Below, piece by piece: positions 18,515 through 26,249 of a DNA stretch of 64,000 bases; positions within the stretch are counted from its first letter, which is position 1, and each line of letters begins with the position of its first letter. The stretch lies in the NCBI RefSeq assembly GCF_001905725.1, contig NZ_LIWB01000006.1, positions 186,001 through 250,000 on the forward strand. Reading direction: 5' to 3'. Source of the stretch: Streptomyces sp. CB02400. Its GTDB lineage: Bacteria; Actinomycetota; Actinomycetes; Streptomycetales; Streptomycetaceae. A program made the position numbers and the translations under genes. The notes below the pieces were generated by a model. It was not told the origin of the DNA and did no database searches. It saw only the letters and a program-made list of their open reading frames with translations.

Positions 18515-19695
18515 GCCCCGTCACCGGCCGGCGCCCCGCCGCGGCGGCACTCGGCGGCCTCCTCGCCACCGCCCTCGTGCTCGTCCCCGCCACCACCGCG
18601 CACGCCGACGGCATCCGCGCCCGGCAGTGGTCCCTGGAGGCCATGCACACCGAGGAGGTGTGGCAGACCACGAAGGGCGCGGGCGTCACCGTCGCCGTCC
18701 TGGACACCGGCGTCGAGGCCGACCACCCCGACCTCGACGGCAACGTCCTCACCGGCAAGGACCTCGTCGGCTTCGGCGCGACCGAGGGCGACCGCGCCTG
18801 GGCCCGCCACGGCACCGCCATGGCCGGCATCATCGCCGGCCACGGACACGGCCCCGGCAACGCCGACGGCGTCATGGGCATCGCCCCCGAGGCGAAGATC
18901 CTCCCCGTCCGCGTGATCCTGGAGGACGGCGACGACTCCCGCGCCAAGGCCCGCAAGACCCGCGGCAACGCCCTCGCCGAGGGCATCCGCTGGGCCGCCG
19001 ACAACGGCGCCGACGTCATCAACCTCTCCCTCGGCGACGACTCCGCCTCCGCGCACCCCGAACCCGGCGAGGACCAGGCCATCCAGTACGCCCTGCGCAA
19101 GGGCGTGACCGTCGTCGCCTCCGCCGGGAACGGCGGCGAGAAGGGCGACCACGTCTCCTACCCGGCCGCCTACCCGGGCGTCATCGCCGCCACCGCCGTC
19201 GACCGCTACGGCACCCGCGCCCCGTTCTCCACCCGCCGCTGGTACGCCACGGTCAGCGCCCCCGGCGTCGACGTGATCATCGCCGACCCCGACCACAAGT
19301 ACTACGAGGGCTGGGGCACCAGCGCCGCCGCCGCGTTCGTCTCCGGCGCCGTCGCCCTGGTCAAGGCGGCCCACCCGGACCTGACCCCGGCCCAGGTCAA
19401 GCGGCTCCTGGAGGACACCGCCCGCAACGCCCCCGCCGACGGCCGCGACGACTCCCGCGGCTTCGGCTTCATCGACCCGGCCGCCGCGATCGAGGCCGCG
19501 TCCCGGCTCAAGCCGGAGGGCCTGAAGTCGGCGGCGTACGGCGACAAGTACTTCGGCCCCGGCCCGGACACCGTCGGCTCCGACGACGACACCGCCGACT
19601 GGGCGGCCCCCCTGGCGGGCGGCGCGGGCGGTGTGCTGCTGGTTGCCGCGGTGGTCCTGTGGCGCGGTCGCCGCACCCGCTACGACGAGGGCTGA
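18511..19695 (+). CDS. Subtilisin-like (S8) serine protease, mycosin-type, membrane anchored
   Basis: This 394-aa secreted protease has a signal peptide (cleavage near ATTAHA, residue 32) and a complete triad: Asp65 in VAVLDTGVEADHP, His100 in ARHGTAMAGIIAG and Ser271 in WGTSAAAAFVSG, with oxyanion Asn207. A C-terminal membrane helix (GGVLLVAAVVLW) followed by basic residues anchors it, as in mycosins linked to type VII secretion. No ESX genes are nearby. It is co-translated with the proline-rich membrane protein through an ATGA overlap. Its 3' end overlaps the convergent beta-lactamase-like gene by 16 bp. Confidence 0.9.
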   Translation: MSPVTGRRPAAAALGGLLATALVLVPATTAHADGIRARQWSLEAMHTEEVWQTTKGAGVTVAVLDTGVEADHPDLDGNVLTGKDLVGFGATEGDRAWARHGTAMAGIIAGHGHGPGNADGVMGIAPEAKILPVRVILEDGDDSRAKARKTRGNALAEGIRWAADNGADVINLSLGDDSASAHPEPGEDQAIQYALRKGVTVVASAGNGGEKGDHVSYPAAYPGVIAATAVDRYGTRAPFSTRRWYATVSAPGVDVIIADPDHKYYEGWGTSAAAAFVSGAVALVKAAHPDLTPAQVKRLLEDTARNAPADGRDDSRGFGFIDPAAAIEAASRLKPEGLKSAAYGDKYFGPGPDTVGSDDDTADWAAPLAGGAGGVLLVAAVVLWRGRRTRYDEG

Positions 19696-20684
19696 GCCCC
19701 GGCCACGTCACCCGCCTCACCCGCGGTGTCCTCGGCGTCCCCGGTGAACACGGACACCGCCGCCCGCGCCGCGGCCTCGGCCAGCGCGATCCCCTCCTCC
19801 TGGGTCGCGCTGCCCCGCGACAGCACCGCCACCAGGTAGCCGTGGCCGCCCGCCGTCACCCGCCCGATGCTGTTGACCACCCACAGCCCGGTGGTGCTCC
19901 GCCGCAGCCAGCCGTTCTTCAACGCCCATTCCGCACCGTCGGCCGCCGCCGACACTCCCCACCGCTGCCCCACGGCGATCCGCTCCATCAGCTCCCGCAC
20001 ATACGCCCGTGAGGCATCGTCCAGTTGTGAGCCCTCCGCGTCGAACACCTGCCGCAGCAGCGCGACCTGGTCGGCGGCCGTGGTCTGCGTCAGCCCCCAC
20101 AGCGGGCCGTCCCCGCCCGCCGTCCCCGTCAGCCCGAACCGCTCGTTCGCGGCGTCGAGCCCGTCCGCCGTCCCGATCGCCCGCCACAGCGCCGACGTGG
20201 AGTCGTTGTCACTGTTCTCGATCATGGCGGCGGCGTACGTCTTCTCCTCGGCGGTCAGCGTCCGCCCCGCGTCCTGCGCCTGGAGCAGCAGCGCCGCCAG
20301 GACGTCGACCTTGACGATGCTCGCCGTGTCGAAGGCGCCCCCTCCGTACGAGGCGCTCTCCCCGGAGTCCGGGGCGAGCACCGCCACCGACACCTCGGCA
20401 CCGTCCGCCACGCCCACCGACTCCATGGCCGCCGCCAGCGACGCGTTCCGGTCCACCGCCGCTTCCGTCGCGCTCTCCACCGCCGCTTCCTCCCCTTCGG
20501 TCGCCCGCGAGGCCGACGAGGATACGGTTTCCGCCGCCCGCGGGTGCGCCCACGAGGTCATGTACATCGCCCCCGCCGCCGTACCGCACCCGACGGCGGC
20601 CAGGGCGAGGGCGAGGGAGACCGGGGCACGGCGCCGGGACCGGCGGGCACGACGGCGGCGCCGCGGTCTGCTGGAGGAGTCCAT
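19680..20684 (-). CDS. Class A beta-lactamase-like serine hydrolase, membrane anchored
   Basis: The 334-aa protein has an arginine-rich cytoplasmic start, one hydrophobic segment (residues about 22-45) and a penicillin-binding fold with the SxxK motif Ser122-Ile-Val-Lys125 and the SDN motif at 158-160. The usual KTG triad is not obvious; KNGW stands at about the expected place, so true beta-lactam hydrolysis is uncertain and a cell-wall role is as likely. It converges on the S8 protease gene. Confidence 0.8.
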   Translation of the reverse strand: MDSSSRPRRRRRARRSRRRAPVSLALALAAVGCGTAAGAMYMTSWAHPRAAETVSSSASRATEGEEAAVESATEAAVDRNASLAAAMESVGVADGAEVSVAVLAPDSGESASYGGGAFDTASIVKVDVLAALLLQAQDAGRTLTAEEKTYAAAMIENSDNDSTSALWRAIGTADGLDAANERFGLTGTAGGDGPLWGLTQTTAADQVALLRQVFDAEGSQLDDASRAYVRELMERIAVGQRWGVSAAADGAEWALKNGWLRRSTTGLWVVNSIGRVTAGGHGYLVAVLSRGSATQEEGIALAEAAARAAVSVFTGDAEDTAGEAGDVAGAQPSS

Positions 20685-20801
20685 GGCCGCGATGGTCGGG
20701 GCGGTGGCTGTGCGGACCGTCGGACGGAGCTGAGAGCCGGCTCAGATCTCGGTGAGAGGCCGGTGAGGAACACCGTCCACCCCCCGATAGGGTCGGTGAC
20801 C

Positions 20802-21533
20802 GTGGCGAACAAGAACATTCCCGACTCCCCGTTCCGCGACGACGACGGCACCGCCGACCCCCGGCTGAGCGCCGCGCTCGCCGCCTGGGCCGAGGACGGC
20901 AATGCCGTCGGCCCCGTCCTGGAGGCGCTCAAGGGCGCCCGGCTGCTCGTCCCCGTCGTGGCCGTCCTCGGCGAGGTCGAGGAGGACGAGAACGGGCTGC
21001 GCCGCGAGAAGACCAGCGACATGGCCGTACCGACCCTGAAGGCCGGCGGGCGCACCGCCCTGCCCGCCTTCACGTCCACCGAGTCGCTCGCCCGCTGGGA
21101 CCCGGCGGCCCGCCCCGTCGCCGTACCGCTGCACCAGGCCCTGCAGGCCGCCGCGCACGAGAAGGCGGACACGGTGATCCTGGACATGTCAGGACCGGTG
21201 CCCTTCGAACTGACCGGCCCCACGCTGCTCGCCCTCGCCGAGGGCCGCACCAGCACCGCCCCGCTCGCCGACCCGGCCGTCGTCGAGGCCGTACGGGCCG
21301 CCGTCGCCGCGGAGCCCGCCGTGCTGCGCGCCCACCTCGGGCCGGGCCAGGCCGACGGCACCCTCGCCCTCGTCCTCGACCCCGCCGCGCCCGCCGCGGA
21401 AGCCGCCCGCGCCGTGGCCCAGCGGCTGGCCGCCGACGAGACACTGAGGGCCCGCCTGGTGCGCGGCCTCGACCTGGCAGTCCTGCCGGCCGGGACCACG
21501 CCCCCGGGCGAGCCCCTGTACGTACGTCCCTGA
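20802..21533 (+). CDS. SseB-family protein
   Basis: The 243-aa protein carries an SseB N-terminal-type domain: LSAALAAWAEDGNAVGPVLE, ARLLVPVVAVLGE and LPAFTSTESLARW. Cellular function is not established in Streptomyces. GTG 20802 is selected because TAGGGT (20788-20793) lies 8 nt upstream with no Shine-Dalgarno, which fits a leaderless message; GTG 20796 is an alternative. It lies just upstream of, and convergent to, the DUF1844 gene next to the translation-factor operon, a conserved neighbourhood in actinomycetes. Confidence 0.85.
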   Translation: MANKNIPDSPFRDDDGTADPRLSAALAAWAEDGNAVGPVLEALKGARLLVPVVAVLGEVEEDENGLRREKTSDMAVPTLKAGGRTALPAFTSTESLARWDPAARPVAVPLHQALQAAAHEKADTVILDMSGPVPFELTGPTLLALAEGRTSTAPLADPAVVEAVRAAVAAEPAVLRAHLGPGQADGTLALVLDPAAPAAEAARAVAQRLAADETLRARLVRGLDLAVLPAGTTPPGEPLYVRP

Positions 21534-21537
21534 CGTC

Positions 21538-21936
21538 CTAGCCGTAGAGCGGCCCGGTGTACTTCTCACCCGGGCCCTGGCCGGTCTCGTCCGGGACCAG
21601 GGAGGCCTCGCGGAACGCCAGTTGGAGCGACTTCAGACCGTCGCGCAGCGGCGCCGCGTGGAACGAGCTGATCTCCGTCGCGGAGGCGTCCAGCAGGCCG
21701 GCCAGCGCGTGCACCAGCTTGCGGGCCTCGTCCAGGTCCTTGAACTTGTCGCCCTCCTCGGTCAGACCGAGCTTCACGGCGGCGGCGCTCATCAGGTTGA
21801 CGGCGACCGTCACGATCACCTCGACCGCCGGGACCTCCGCGATGTCGCGGGCCATGGCGTCGAAGTCGGGGTTGCCGGAGGTCTCGGGGGTGTCCGCGGA
21901 GGACTCAGGGGTGTCCGAGGGGGAGGTGTCACTCAT
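21538..21936 (-). CDS. DUF1844 protein
   Basis: This small 132-aa protein has a Ser/Thr/Asp/Glu-rich N-terminus of about 25 residues followed by the DUF1844 core (FDAMARDIAEVPAVEVIVTV, then MSAAAVKLGL). The function is unknown. On the minus strand TATCGT lies 7 nt before the ATG and no ribosome site is visible, again suggesting a leaderless message. It is divergent from infC across the long infC leader. Confidence 0.85.
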   Translation of the reverse strand: MSDTSPSDTPESSADTPETSGNPDFDAMARDIAEVPAVEVIVTVAVNLMSAAAVKLGLTEEGDKFKDLDEARKLVHALAGLLDASATEISSFHAAPLRDGLKSLQLAFREASLVPDETGQGPGEKYTGPLYG

Positions 21937-21996
21937 GCCCCACACGATAGGCGCAGCGGGACGCCCCCTTGACGCCAGGAGGCGGGAGACGGCCGG

Positions 21997-22026
21997 TTGG
22001 TGCACCCCACCGGGAGCTGCTAACCT
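21997..22026 (+). promoter_or_regulatory. infC: Candidate promoter of the infC operon
   Basis: TTGGTG (21997-22002), an 18-nt spacer and TAACCT (22021-22026) resemble a vegetative promoter. It would give a leader of nearly 300 nt before infC, which suits leader-based regulation. Confidence 0.5.
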
Positions 22027-22191
22027 TGTGTAACGACCGGTCGGACCCGTATGCCTCACGGCCCGCGAGCCCGGCCCACAAGTGGAGGCTTCGAACTCCC
22101 ACCTGGCCGCCCTGAGGGCGGCGGGTCACCGGTCAGGCGGTCCCGTCCCCGAGGCGGCGATCCGCCCGAAAGCGCGCCCCGCGGTCCCCGT

Positions 22192-22246
22192 GGCGGTGCT
22201 CCGGTAGTTCGAGGAGCCCCGCCTGTGATCGTCCGGGGCATTTTTT
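22192..22246 (+). promoter_or_regulatory. Putative transcription attenuator in the infC leader
   Basis: GCCCCG (22216-22221) pairs with CGGGGC (22234-22239) and is followed by six T residues (22241-22246), an intrinsic-terminator shape. An upstream alternative hairpin pairs GGCGGTGCTCC (22192-22202) with GGAGCCCCGCC (22213-22223), with one mismatch, and its 3' arm contains the 5' arm of the terminator. The two folds exclude each other, the hallmark of an attenuator. Further hairpins lie upstream (for example GCCGCCC-TGA-GGGCGGC near 22106-22122). Firmicute infC-rpmI-rplT leaders are controlled by L20 in this way; the same effector here is inference. Confidence 0.62.
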
Positions 22247-22331
22247 CTGCTTCGGCGCGGTTAGGTCTTACGCATACAGACGTTACGCGGCTGTCCGCCA
22301 GACCGTCGCGTGGTGCTACCGAGGAGGATCC

Positions 22332-22973
22332 ATCAGCGCCGAGCCCCGCATCAACGACCGGATTCGCGTTCCCGAGGTGCGACTTGTCGGTCCCAGCGGC
22401 GAGCAGGTCGGGATTGTCCCGCTTGCCAAGGCCCTGGAGCTTGCGCAGGAGTACGACCTCGATCTCGTCGAGGTCGCGGCGAACGCCCGTCCGCCCGTGT
22501 GCAAGCTCATGGACTACGGGAAGTTCAAGTACGAGTCGGCCATGAAGGCCCGTGAGGCGCGCAAGAACCAGGCGCACACGGTCATCAAGGAGATGAAGCT
22601 CCGGCCGAAGATCGACCCGCACGACTATGACACCAAGAAGGGTCACGTCGTCCGGTTCCTCAAGCAGGGCGACAAGGTCAAGATCACGATCATGTTCCGT
22701 GGTCGCGAGCAGTCCCGGCCGGAGCTCGGCTACCGACTGCTGCAGCGTCTCGCGGAGGACGTCCAGGACCTCGGTTTCGTGGAGTCGAACCCGAAGCAGG
22801 ACGGCCGCAACATGATCATGGTTCTCGGTCCGCACAAGAAGAAGACCGAGGCGATGGCCGAGGCTCGCCAGGCGCAGGAAGCCCGCAAGGCGGAGGCGAA
22901 GGCCAACCCCGGCAAGTCGCAGAACGCCGCGGACGCCGAGGCCCAGCCGGCCGAGGAGCCTGCCGAGGCGTGA
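22332..22973 (+). CDS. infC: Translation initiation factor IF-3, AUC start
   Basis: IF-3 binds the 30S subunit and checks the start codon and initiator tRNA. The protein has the N-domain start ISAEPRINDRIRVPEVRLVG, the linker PPVCKLMDYGKFKYE and the C-domain KEMKLRPKIDPHDY...ITIMFRGREQSRPELG. I place the start at ATC 22332: AGGAGG (22322-22327) lies just upstream, the conserved N-terminus begins there, and no in-frame ATG, GTG or TTG fits. AUU/AUC starts in infC permit autoregulation because IF-3 rejects them. ATG-like starts further in (GTG 22377) would remove conserved N-domain residues. About 213 aa, first gene of the infC-rpmI-rplT operon. Confidence 0.9.
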   Translation: MSAEPRINDRIRVPEVRLVGPSGEQVGIVPLAKALELAQEYDLDLVEVAANARPPVCKLMDYGKFKYESAMKAREARKNQAHTVIKEMKLRPKIDPHDYDTKKGHVVRFLKQGDKVKITIMFRGREQSRPELGYRLLQRLAEDVQDLGFVESNPKQDGRNMIMVLGPHKKKTEAMAEARQAQEARKAEAKANPGKSQNAADAEAQPAEEPAEA

Positions 22974-23083
22974 CTCCCGGGGGCGCGAGCCCCAGGAAGC
23001 AACCGAAACAAGTACGACGCTCCACCGTGCCCGGTTCTCACGACCGGGCACCGGAGCGCCACCGACGAGGAGAGAACGGCGCT

Positions 23084-23278
23084 ATGCCGAAGAACAAGTC
23101 GCACAGCGGTGCCAGCAAGCGCTTCAAGGTCACCGGCTCCGGCAAGGTGCTCCGTGAGCGCGCCGGCAAGCGCCACCTGCTCGAGCACAAGTCGTCCCGC
23201 GTGACGCGTCGCCTCACCGGCAACGCCGAGATGGCCCCGGGCGACGCCGCGAAGATCAAGAAGCTTCTCGGCAAGTGA
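23084..23278 (+). CDS. rpmI: 50S ribosomal protein L35
   Basis: This 64-aa basic protein (MPKNKSHSGASKRFKVTGSG at the start, KKLLGK at the end) is a full-length bL35 of the large ribosomal subunit. GAGGAG precedes ATG 23084 at about 11 nt. It lies between infC (110-bp gap) and rplT (97-bp gap), the conserved operon order. Confidence 0.97.
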   Translation: MPKNKSHSGASKRFKVTGSGKVLRERAGKRHLLEHKSSRVTRRLTGNAEMAPGDAAKIKKLLGK

Positions 23279-23375
23279 CGTACGGGCGCCGCTGAGCGCC
23301 GTACGGCAGGACCGGGACCCAATCGATACCGGGCCGTGTGAGGACAACCACGGCCCCGCTACAAGGAGTTAACAA

Positions 23376-23759
23376 GTGGCACGCGTCAAGCGGGCAGTCA
23401 ACGCCCACAAGAAGCGCCGGGCGATCCTCGAGCAGGCCTCCGGCTACCGCGGTCAGCGCTCGCGCCTGTACCGCAAGGCCAAGGAGCAGGTCACCCACTC
23501 GCTGGTCTACAACTACAACGACCGCAAGAAGCGCAAGGGTGACTTCCGCCAGCTGTGGATCCAGCGCATCAACGCCGCTGCCCGCGCCAACGGCATCACG
23601 TACAACCGCTTCATCCAGGGTCTGAAGGCCGCGAACGTCGAGGTCGACCGCAAGATCCTCGCGGAGCTGGCCGTCAACGACGCGACCGCCTTCGCGGCGC
23701 TGGTCGAGGTCGCGCAGAAGGCGCTGCCGGCGGACGTGAACGCGCCCAAGGCCGCGTGA
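23376..23759 (+). CDS. rplT: 50S ribosomal protein L20
   Basis: This 127-aa bL20 begins MARVKRAVNAHKKRRAILEQ and retains the basic N-terminal extension that binds 23S rRNA early in assembly and, in some bacteria, its own mRNA leader. The GTG start at 23376 follows AAGGAG. It is the last gene of the infC operon and is followed by a good intrinsic terminator. L20 is the best candidate effector for the upstream leader structure, by analogy. Confidence 0.97.
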   Translation: MARVKRAVNAHKKRRAILEQASGYRGQRSRLYRKAKEQVTHSLVYNYNDRKKRKGDFRQLWIQRINAAARANGITYNRFIQGLKAANVEVDRKILAELAVNDATAFAALVEVAQKALPADVNAPKAA

Positions 23760-23791
23760 CGCTGCGCTGGCTTTGAGCCGGCGTGAGTGTG

Positions 23792-23821
23792 GGACCCGCA
23801 GGCTTCATTGCTTGCGGGTCC
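23792..23821 (+). terminator. Intrinsic terminator of the infC-rpmI-rplT operon
   Basis: GGACCCGCA (23792-23800) pairs perfectly with TGCGGGTCC (23813-23821) around a 12-nt loop, followed by the T-rich tail TGTTGTTG, 33 bp after the rplT stop. Confidence 0.85.
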
Positions 23822-23868
23822 TGTTGTTGCCGGGGCATCGGTCGTCGACCGGCTGCGGGTCCGTCGTG

Positions 23869-23902
23869 GCTGATCGCGCAGTTCCCCGCGCCCCTAGGGG
23901 AG
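23869..23902 (+). repeat. REP-like dispersed element, copy 1
   Basis: The core CGCGCAGTTCCCCGCGCCCC (from 23875) is repeated near 53395, 53496 and 60160. Here the right arm of the stem is degenerate. It lies downstream of rplT, between the terminator and the rRNA methyltransferase gene. Confidence 0.7.
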
Positions 23903-24024
23903 TCGTCGTGCCGCGGGCTTCCGAGCAGAGCGGCATCATGCTCGACGCCCGCCGGGAGCGGCGCTGTTTGCCGCAGCCCCAAGAAACGCCGCACGTTGCG
24001 AGTCTCCTGAAGGTGAAGAAGAAG

Positions 24025-24873
24025 ATGGCCCCCGTCAGCCCCGAGCTGATCTCCCCCCGTTCCCACCGCGTCGCCGCCGCCCGGCGGCTCGGTAAGCGGA
24101 ACTTCCGGGGGAAGGAGCGGCTGTTCCTCGCCGAGGGGCCGCAGGCCGTGCGGGAGGCCGCCGCCCACGGGGACACGCTCGTCGAGCTGTTCGCCACCGT
24201 CGAGGCCGCCGAGCGGTACGCCGACATCATCGGCGGTGCCCGCGACGCCGGCGCACGGATCCACCTCGCCTCCGAGGACGTCATCGCCGACATCTCCACC
24301 ACCGTCACCCCGCAGGGGCTCGTCGGGGTGTGCCGGTTCCTGGACACGCCGTTCCAGGAGATCCTCGCCGCCCGGCCGAAGCTCGTCGCCGTCCTCGCGC
24401 ACGTGCGTGACCCCGGGAACGCCGGCACCGTGCTGCGCTGCGCCGACGCCGCCGGAGCCGAGGCCGTCGTCCTCACCGACGCCTCCGTCGACCTGTACAA
24501 CCCCAAGGCCGTACGCGCCTCCGTCGGCTCCCTGTTCCACCTGCCCGTCGCCGTCGGCGTCCCCGTCGAACGGGCCGTGAGCGGACTGCGGGACGCGGGC
24601 GTGCGGCTGCTCGCCGCCGACGGTGCCGGGGACCGGGACCTCGACGACGAGCTCGACAAGGGCACCATGGGCGGGCCCACCGCCTGGGTCTTCGGCAACG
24701 AGGCCTGGGGCCTGCCCGAGGAGACCCGCGCCCTCACCGACGCCGTCGTCCGCGTCCCCATCCACGGAAAGGCGGAGAGCCTGAACCTCGCCACCGCCGC
24801 CGCCGTATGTCTCTACGCGTCGGCACGTGCACAGCGCGCCGCCGGAGGGTGCCGCTCCGTCACCGGGAACTAG
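24025..24873 (+). CDS. SpoU/TrmH-family rRNA 2'-O-methyltransferase
   Basis: This 282-aa SPOUT enzyme has an N-terminal substrate-binding region (LGKRNFRGKERLFLAEGPQA) and the knotted catalytic domain with its three motifs: HVRDPGNAGTVLRCADAAG, WVFGNEAWGLPEE and VRVPIHGKAESLNLATAAAV. It likely methylates a ribose in 23S rRNA using SAM. ATG 24025 follows AAGGTGA. Its place after L35/L20 is conserved in actinomycetes and fits a ribosome-maturation role. A tRNA substrate cannot be excluded. Confidence 0.9.
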   Translation: MAPVSPELISPRSHRVAAARRLGKRNFRGKERLFLAEGPQAVREAAAHGDTLVELFATVEAAERYADIIGGARDAGARIHLASEDVIADISTTVTPQGLVGVCRFLDTPFQEILAARPKLVAVLAHVRDPGNAGTVLRCADAAGAEAVVLTDASVDLYNPKAVRASVGSLFHLPVAVGVPVERAVSGLRDAGVRLLAADGAGDRDLDDELDKGTMGGPTAWVFGNEAWGLPEETRALTDAVVRVPIHGKAESLNLATAAAVCLYASARAQRAAGGCRSVTGN

Positions 24874-24965
24874 TAGGGTGACCAGCTCGGGGACCCTCCC
24901 CCAAGCTCTCGGCAGGGCTCGAGCACGGGGCGCCCCGATGACGTTCCGAGAGGTGGGGTACGGGG

Positions 24966-26102
24966 ATGAGCGTCGGCACGAGCAGCGCACCGGGCGCACA
25001 GCGGGCGGCGCGCCCGCCCGCGCCCCGGCCCGGTGATCTCGCCGAACCCGGCATCGACCCCGACCAGCTGCCCGACGGACTGGTCGTCGCCGACGAGCAC
25101 GGACGGGTGATCTGCTTCAACGCGGCGGCCGTCCGCATCACGGCCGTCCCCGCCGAGCAGGCCCTCGGACAGCCGCTGGAGACCGCCCTGCCGTTAGAGG
25201 ACCTGGAGGGCCGCCGCTGGTGGCAGCTCACCGACCCCTACGGCGGCCTCGCCATCCGCGTCCGCCAGCCCGAGCGCAACCTGCTGCTCCCCGGCGGCCG
25301 GGAAGTCCTCGTCTCCGCCCGCTACGTCCGCGCCGAACCCACCGGCCCCGTCCGCCGCGTCGTCGTCACCCTGCGCGACACCGAGGCCCGGCGCCGCACC
25401 GAGCGCAGCCACGCCGAGCTGATCGCCACCGTCGCCCATGAACTGCGCTCCCCGCTCACCTCGGTCAAGGGCTTCACCGCCACCCTGCTCGCCAAGTGGG
25501 AACGGTTCACCGACGACCAGAAACGGCTGATGCTGGAGACCGTCGACGCCGACGCCGACCGGGTCACCCGGCTCATCGCCGAGCTGCTCGACATATCCCG
25601 CATCGACTCCGGACGCCTGGAGGTGCGCCGCCAGCCCGTCGACATCGGGGCCGCCGTCGGACGGCACATCCAGGCCTACGTCGCCGCCGGGCAGCAGGCC
25701 GACCGCTTCCTGCTCCGCGTGCAGCACCCGCTGCCCGACCTGTGGGCCGACCCCGACAAGGTCGACCAGGTGCTCAGCAACCTGCTGGAAAATGCGGTGC
25801 GGCACGGCGAGGGAACCGTCACGATTGACATCACGCCCTCGGCGTCCCCCCGCGAACGGGAGGACACCGGCACGTCGGTCACGGTGAGCGACGAGGGGCC
25901 CGGCATTCCGGAGGAGTCCATGAACCGCGTCTTCACCCGCTTCTGGCGGGGCAGCAAGCGCGGAGGGACGGGCCTCGGGCTGTACATCGTCAAGGGCATC
26001 GTCGAGGCCCACGGCGGCACCATCACGGTCGGACGCGCCCCCGGCGGCGGCGCACAGTTCCGATTTACGTTGCCCGTGGCGGCACCCGCGTATCTCACCT
26101 GA
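24966..26102 (+). CDS. PAS-domain sensor histidine kinase with a TTA codon
   Basis: This 378-aa kinase has no transmembrane segment. A PAS domain spans about residues 30-135, followed by the HisKA H-box TVAHELRSPLTSVKG (His158) and the ATPase N, G1 and G2 boxes (NLLENAVRHG, DEGPGIPE, GGTGLGLYIVKG). No response regulator is adjacent, so it is an orphan. Codon 77 (25194-25196) is TTA, extremely rare in this GC-rich genome, which makes translation likely to depend on the bldA leucyl tRNA. Upstream, 24888-24940 holds a CTCCCCCAAGCTCTCGG string typical of Streptomyces intergenic repeats. Confidence 0.9.
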   Translation: MSVGTSSAPGAQRAARPPAPRPGDLAEPGIDPDQLPDGLVVADEHGRVICFNAAAVRITAVPAEQALGQPLETALPLEDLEGRRWWQLTDPYGGLAIRVRQPERNLLLPGGREVLVSARYVRAEPTGPVRRVVVTLRDTEARRRTERSHAELIATVAHELRSPLTSVKGFTATLLAKWERFTDDQKRLMLETVDADADRVTRLIAELLDISRIDSGRLEVRRQPVDIGAAVGRHIQAYVAAGQQADRFLLRVQHPLPDLWADPDKVDQVLSNLLENAVRHGEGTVTIDITPSASPREREDTGTSVTVSDEGPGIPEESMNRVFTRFWRGSKRGGTGLGLYIVKGIVEAHGGTITVGRAPGGGAQFRFTLPVAAPAYLT

Positions 26103-26249
26103 GATCCGGCCCCGGCCCCACGGGCGCATCCGCCTGCCCCGGCACCGTTAGACTCGGCCTTTGGCACCTTTGTGTCCCAAAAACCTGGACGCACCGTCCA
26201 CGAGTCGGTACGGGGACCATCAGCCAGCCAATCGGAAGCACGGGAAGAG

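Noticed and set aside
19680..20684. Antibiotic-resistance beta-lactamase
   Set aside because: SxxK and SDN motifs are present, but the KTG motif is not clear and a membrane anchor is present. Resistance cannot be claimed.
22085..22105. tRNA-like TTCGAA arm in the infC leader
   Set aside because: GAGGCTTCGAACTCCC resembles a T arm, but there is no acceptor stem, anticodon arm or D arm around it. It is treated as leader secondary structure.
26103..26249. Possible T-box or attenuator upstream of pheS
   Set aside because: No T-box sequence, no long specifier stem and no terminator with a U tract. A small TGGAC/GTCCA hairpin alone is not convincing.
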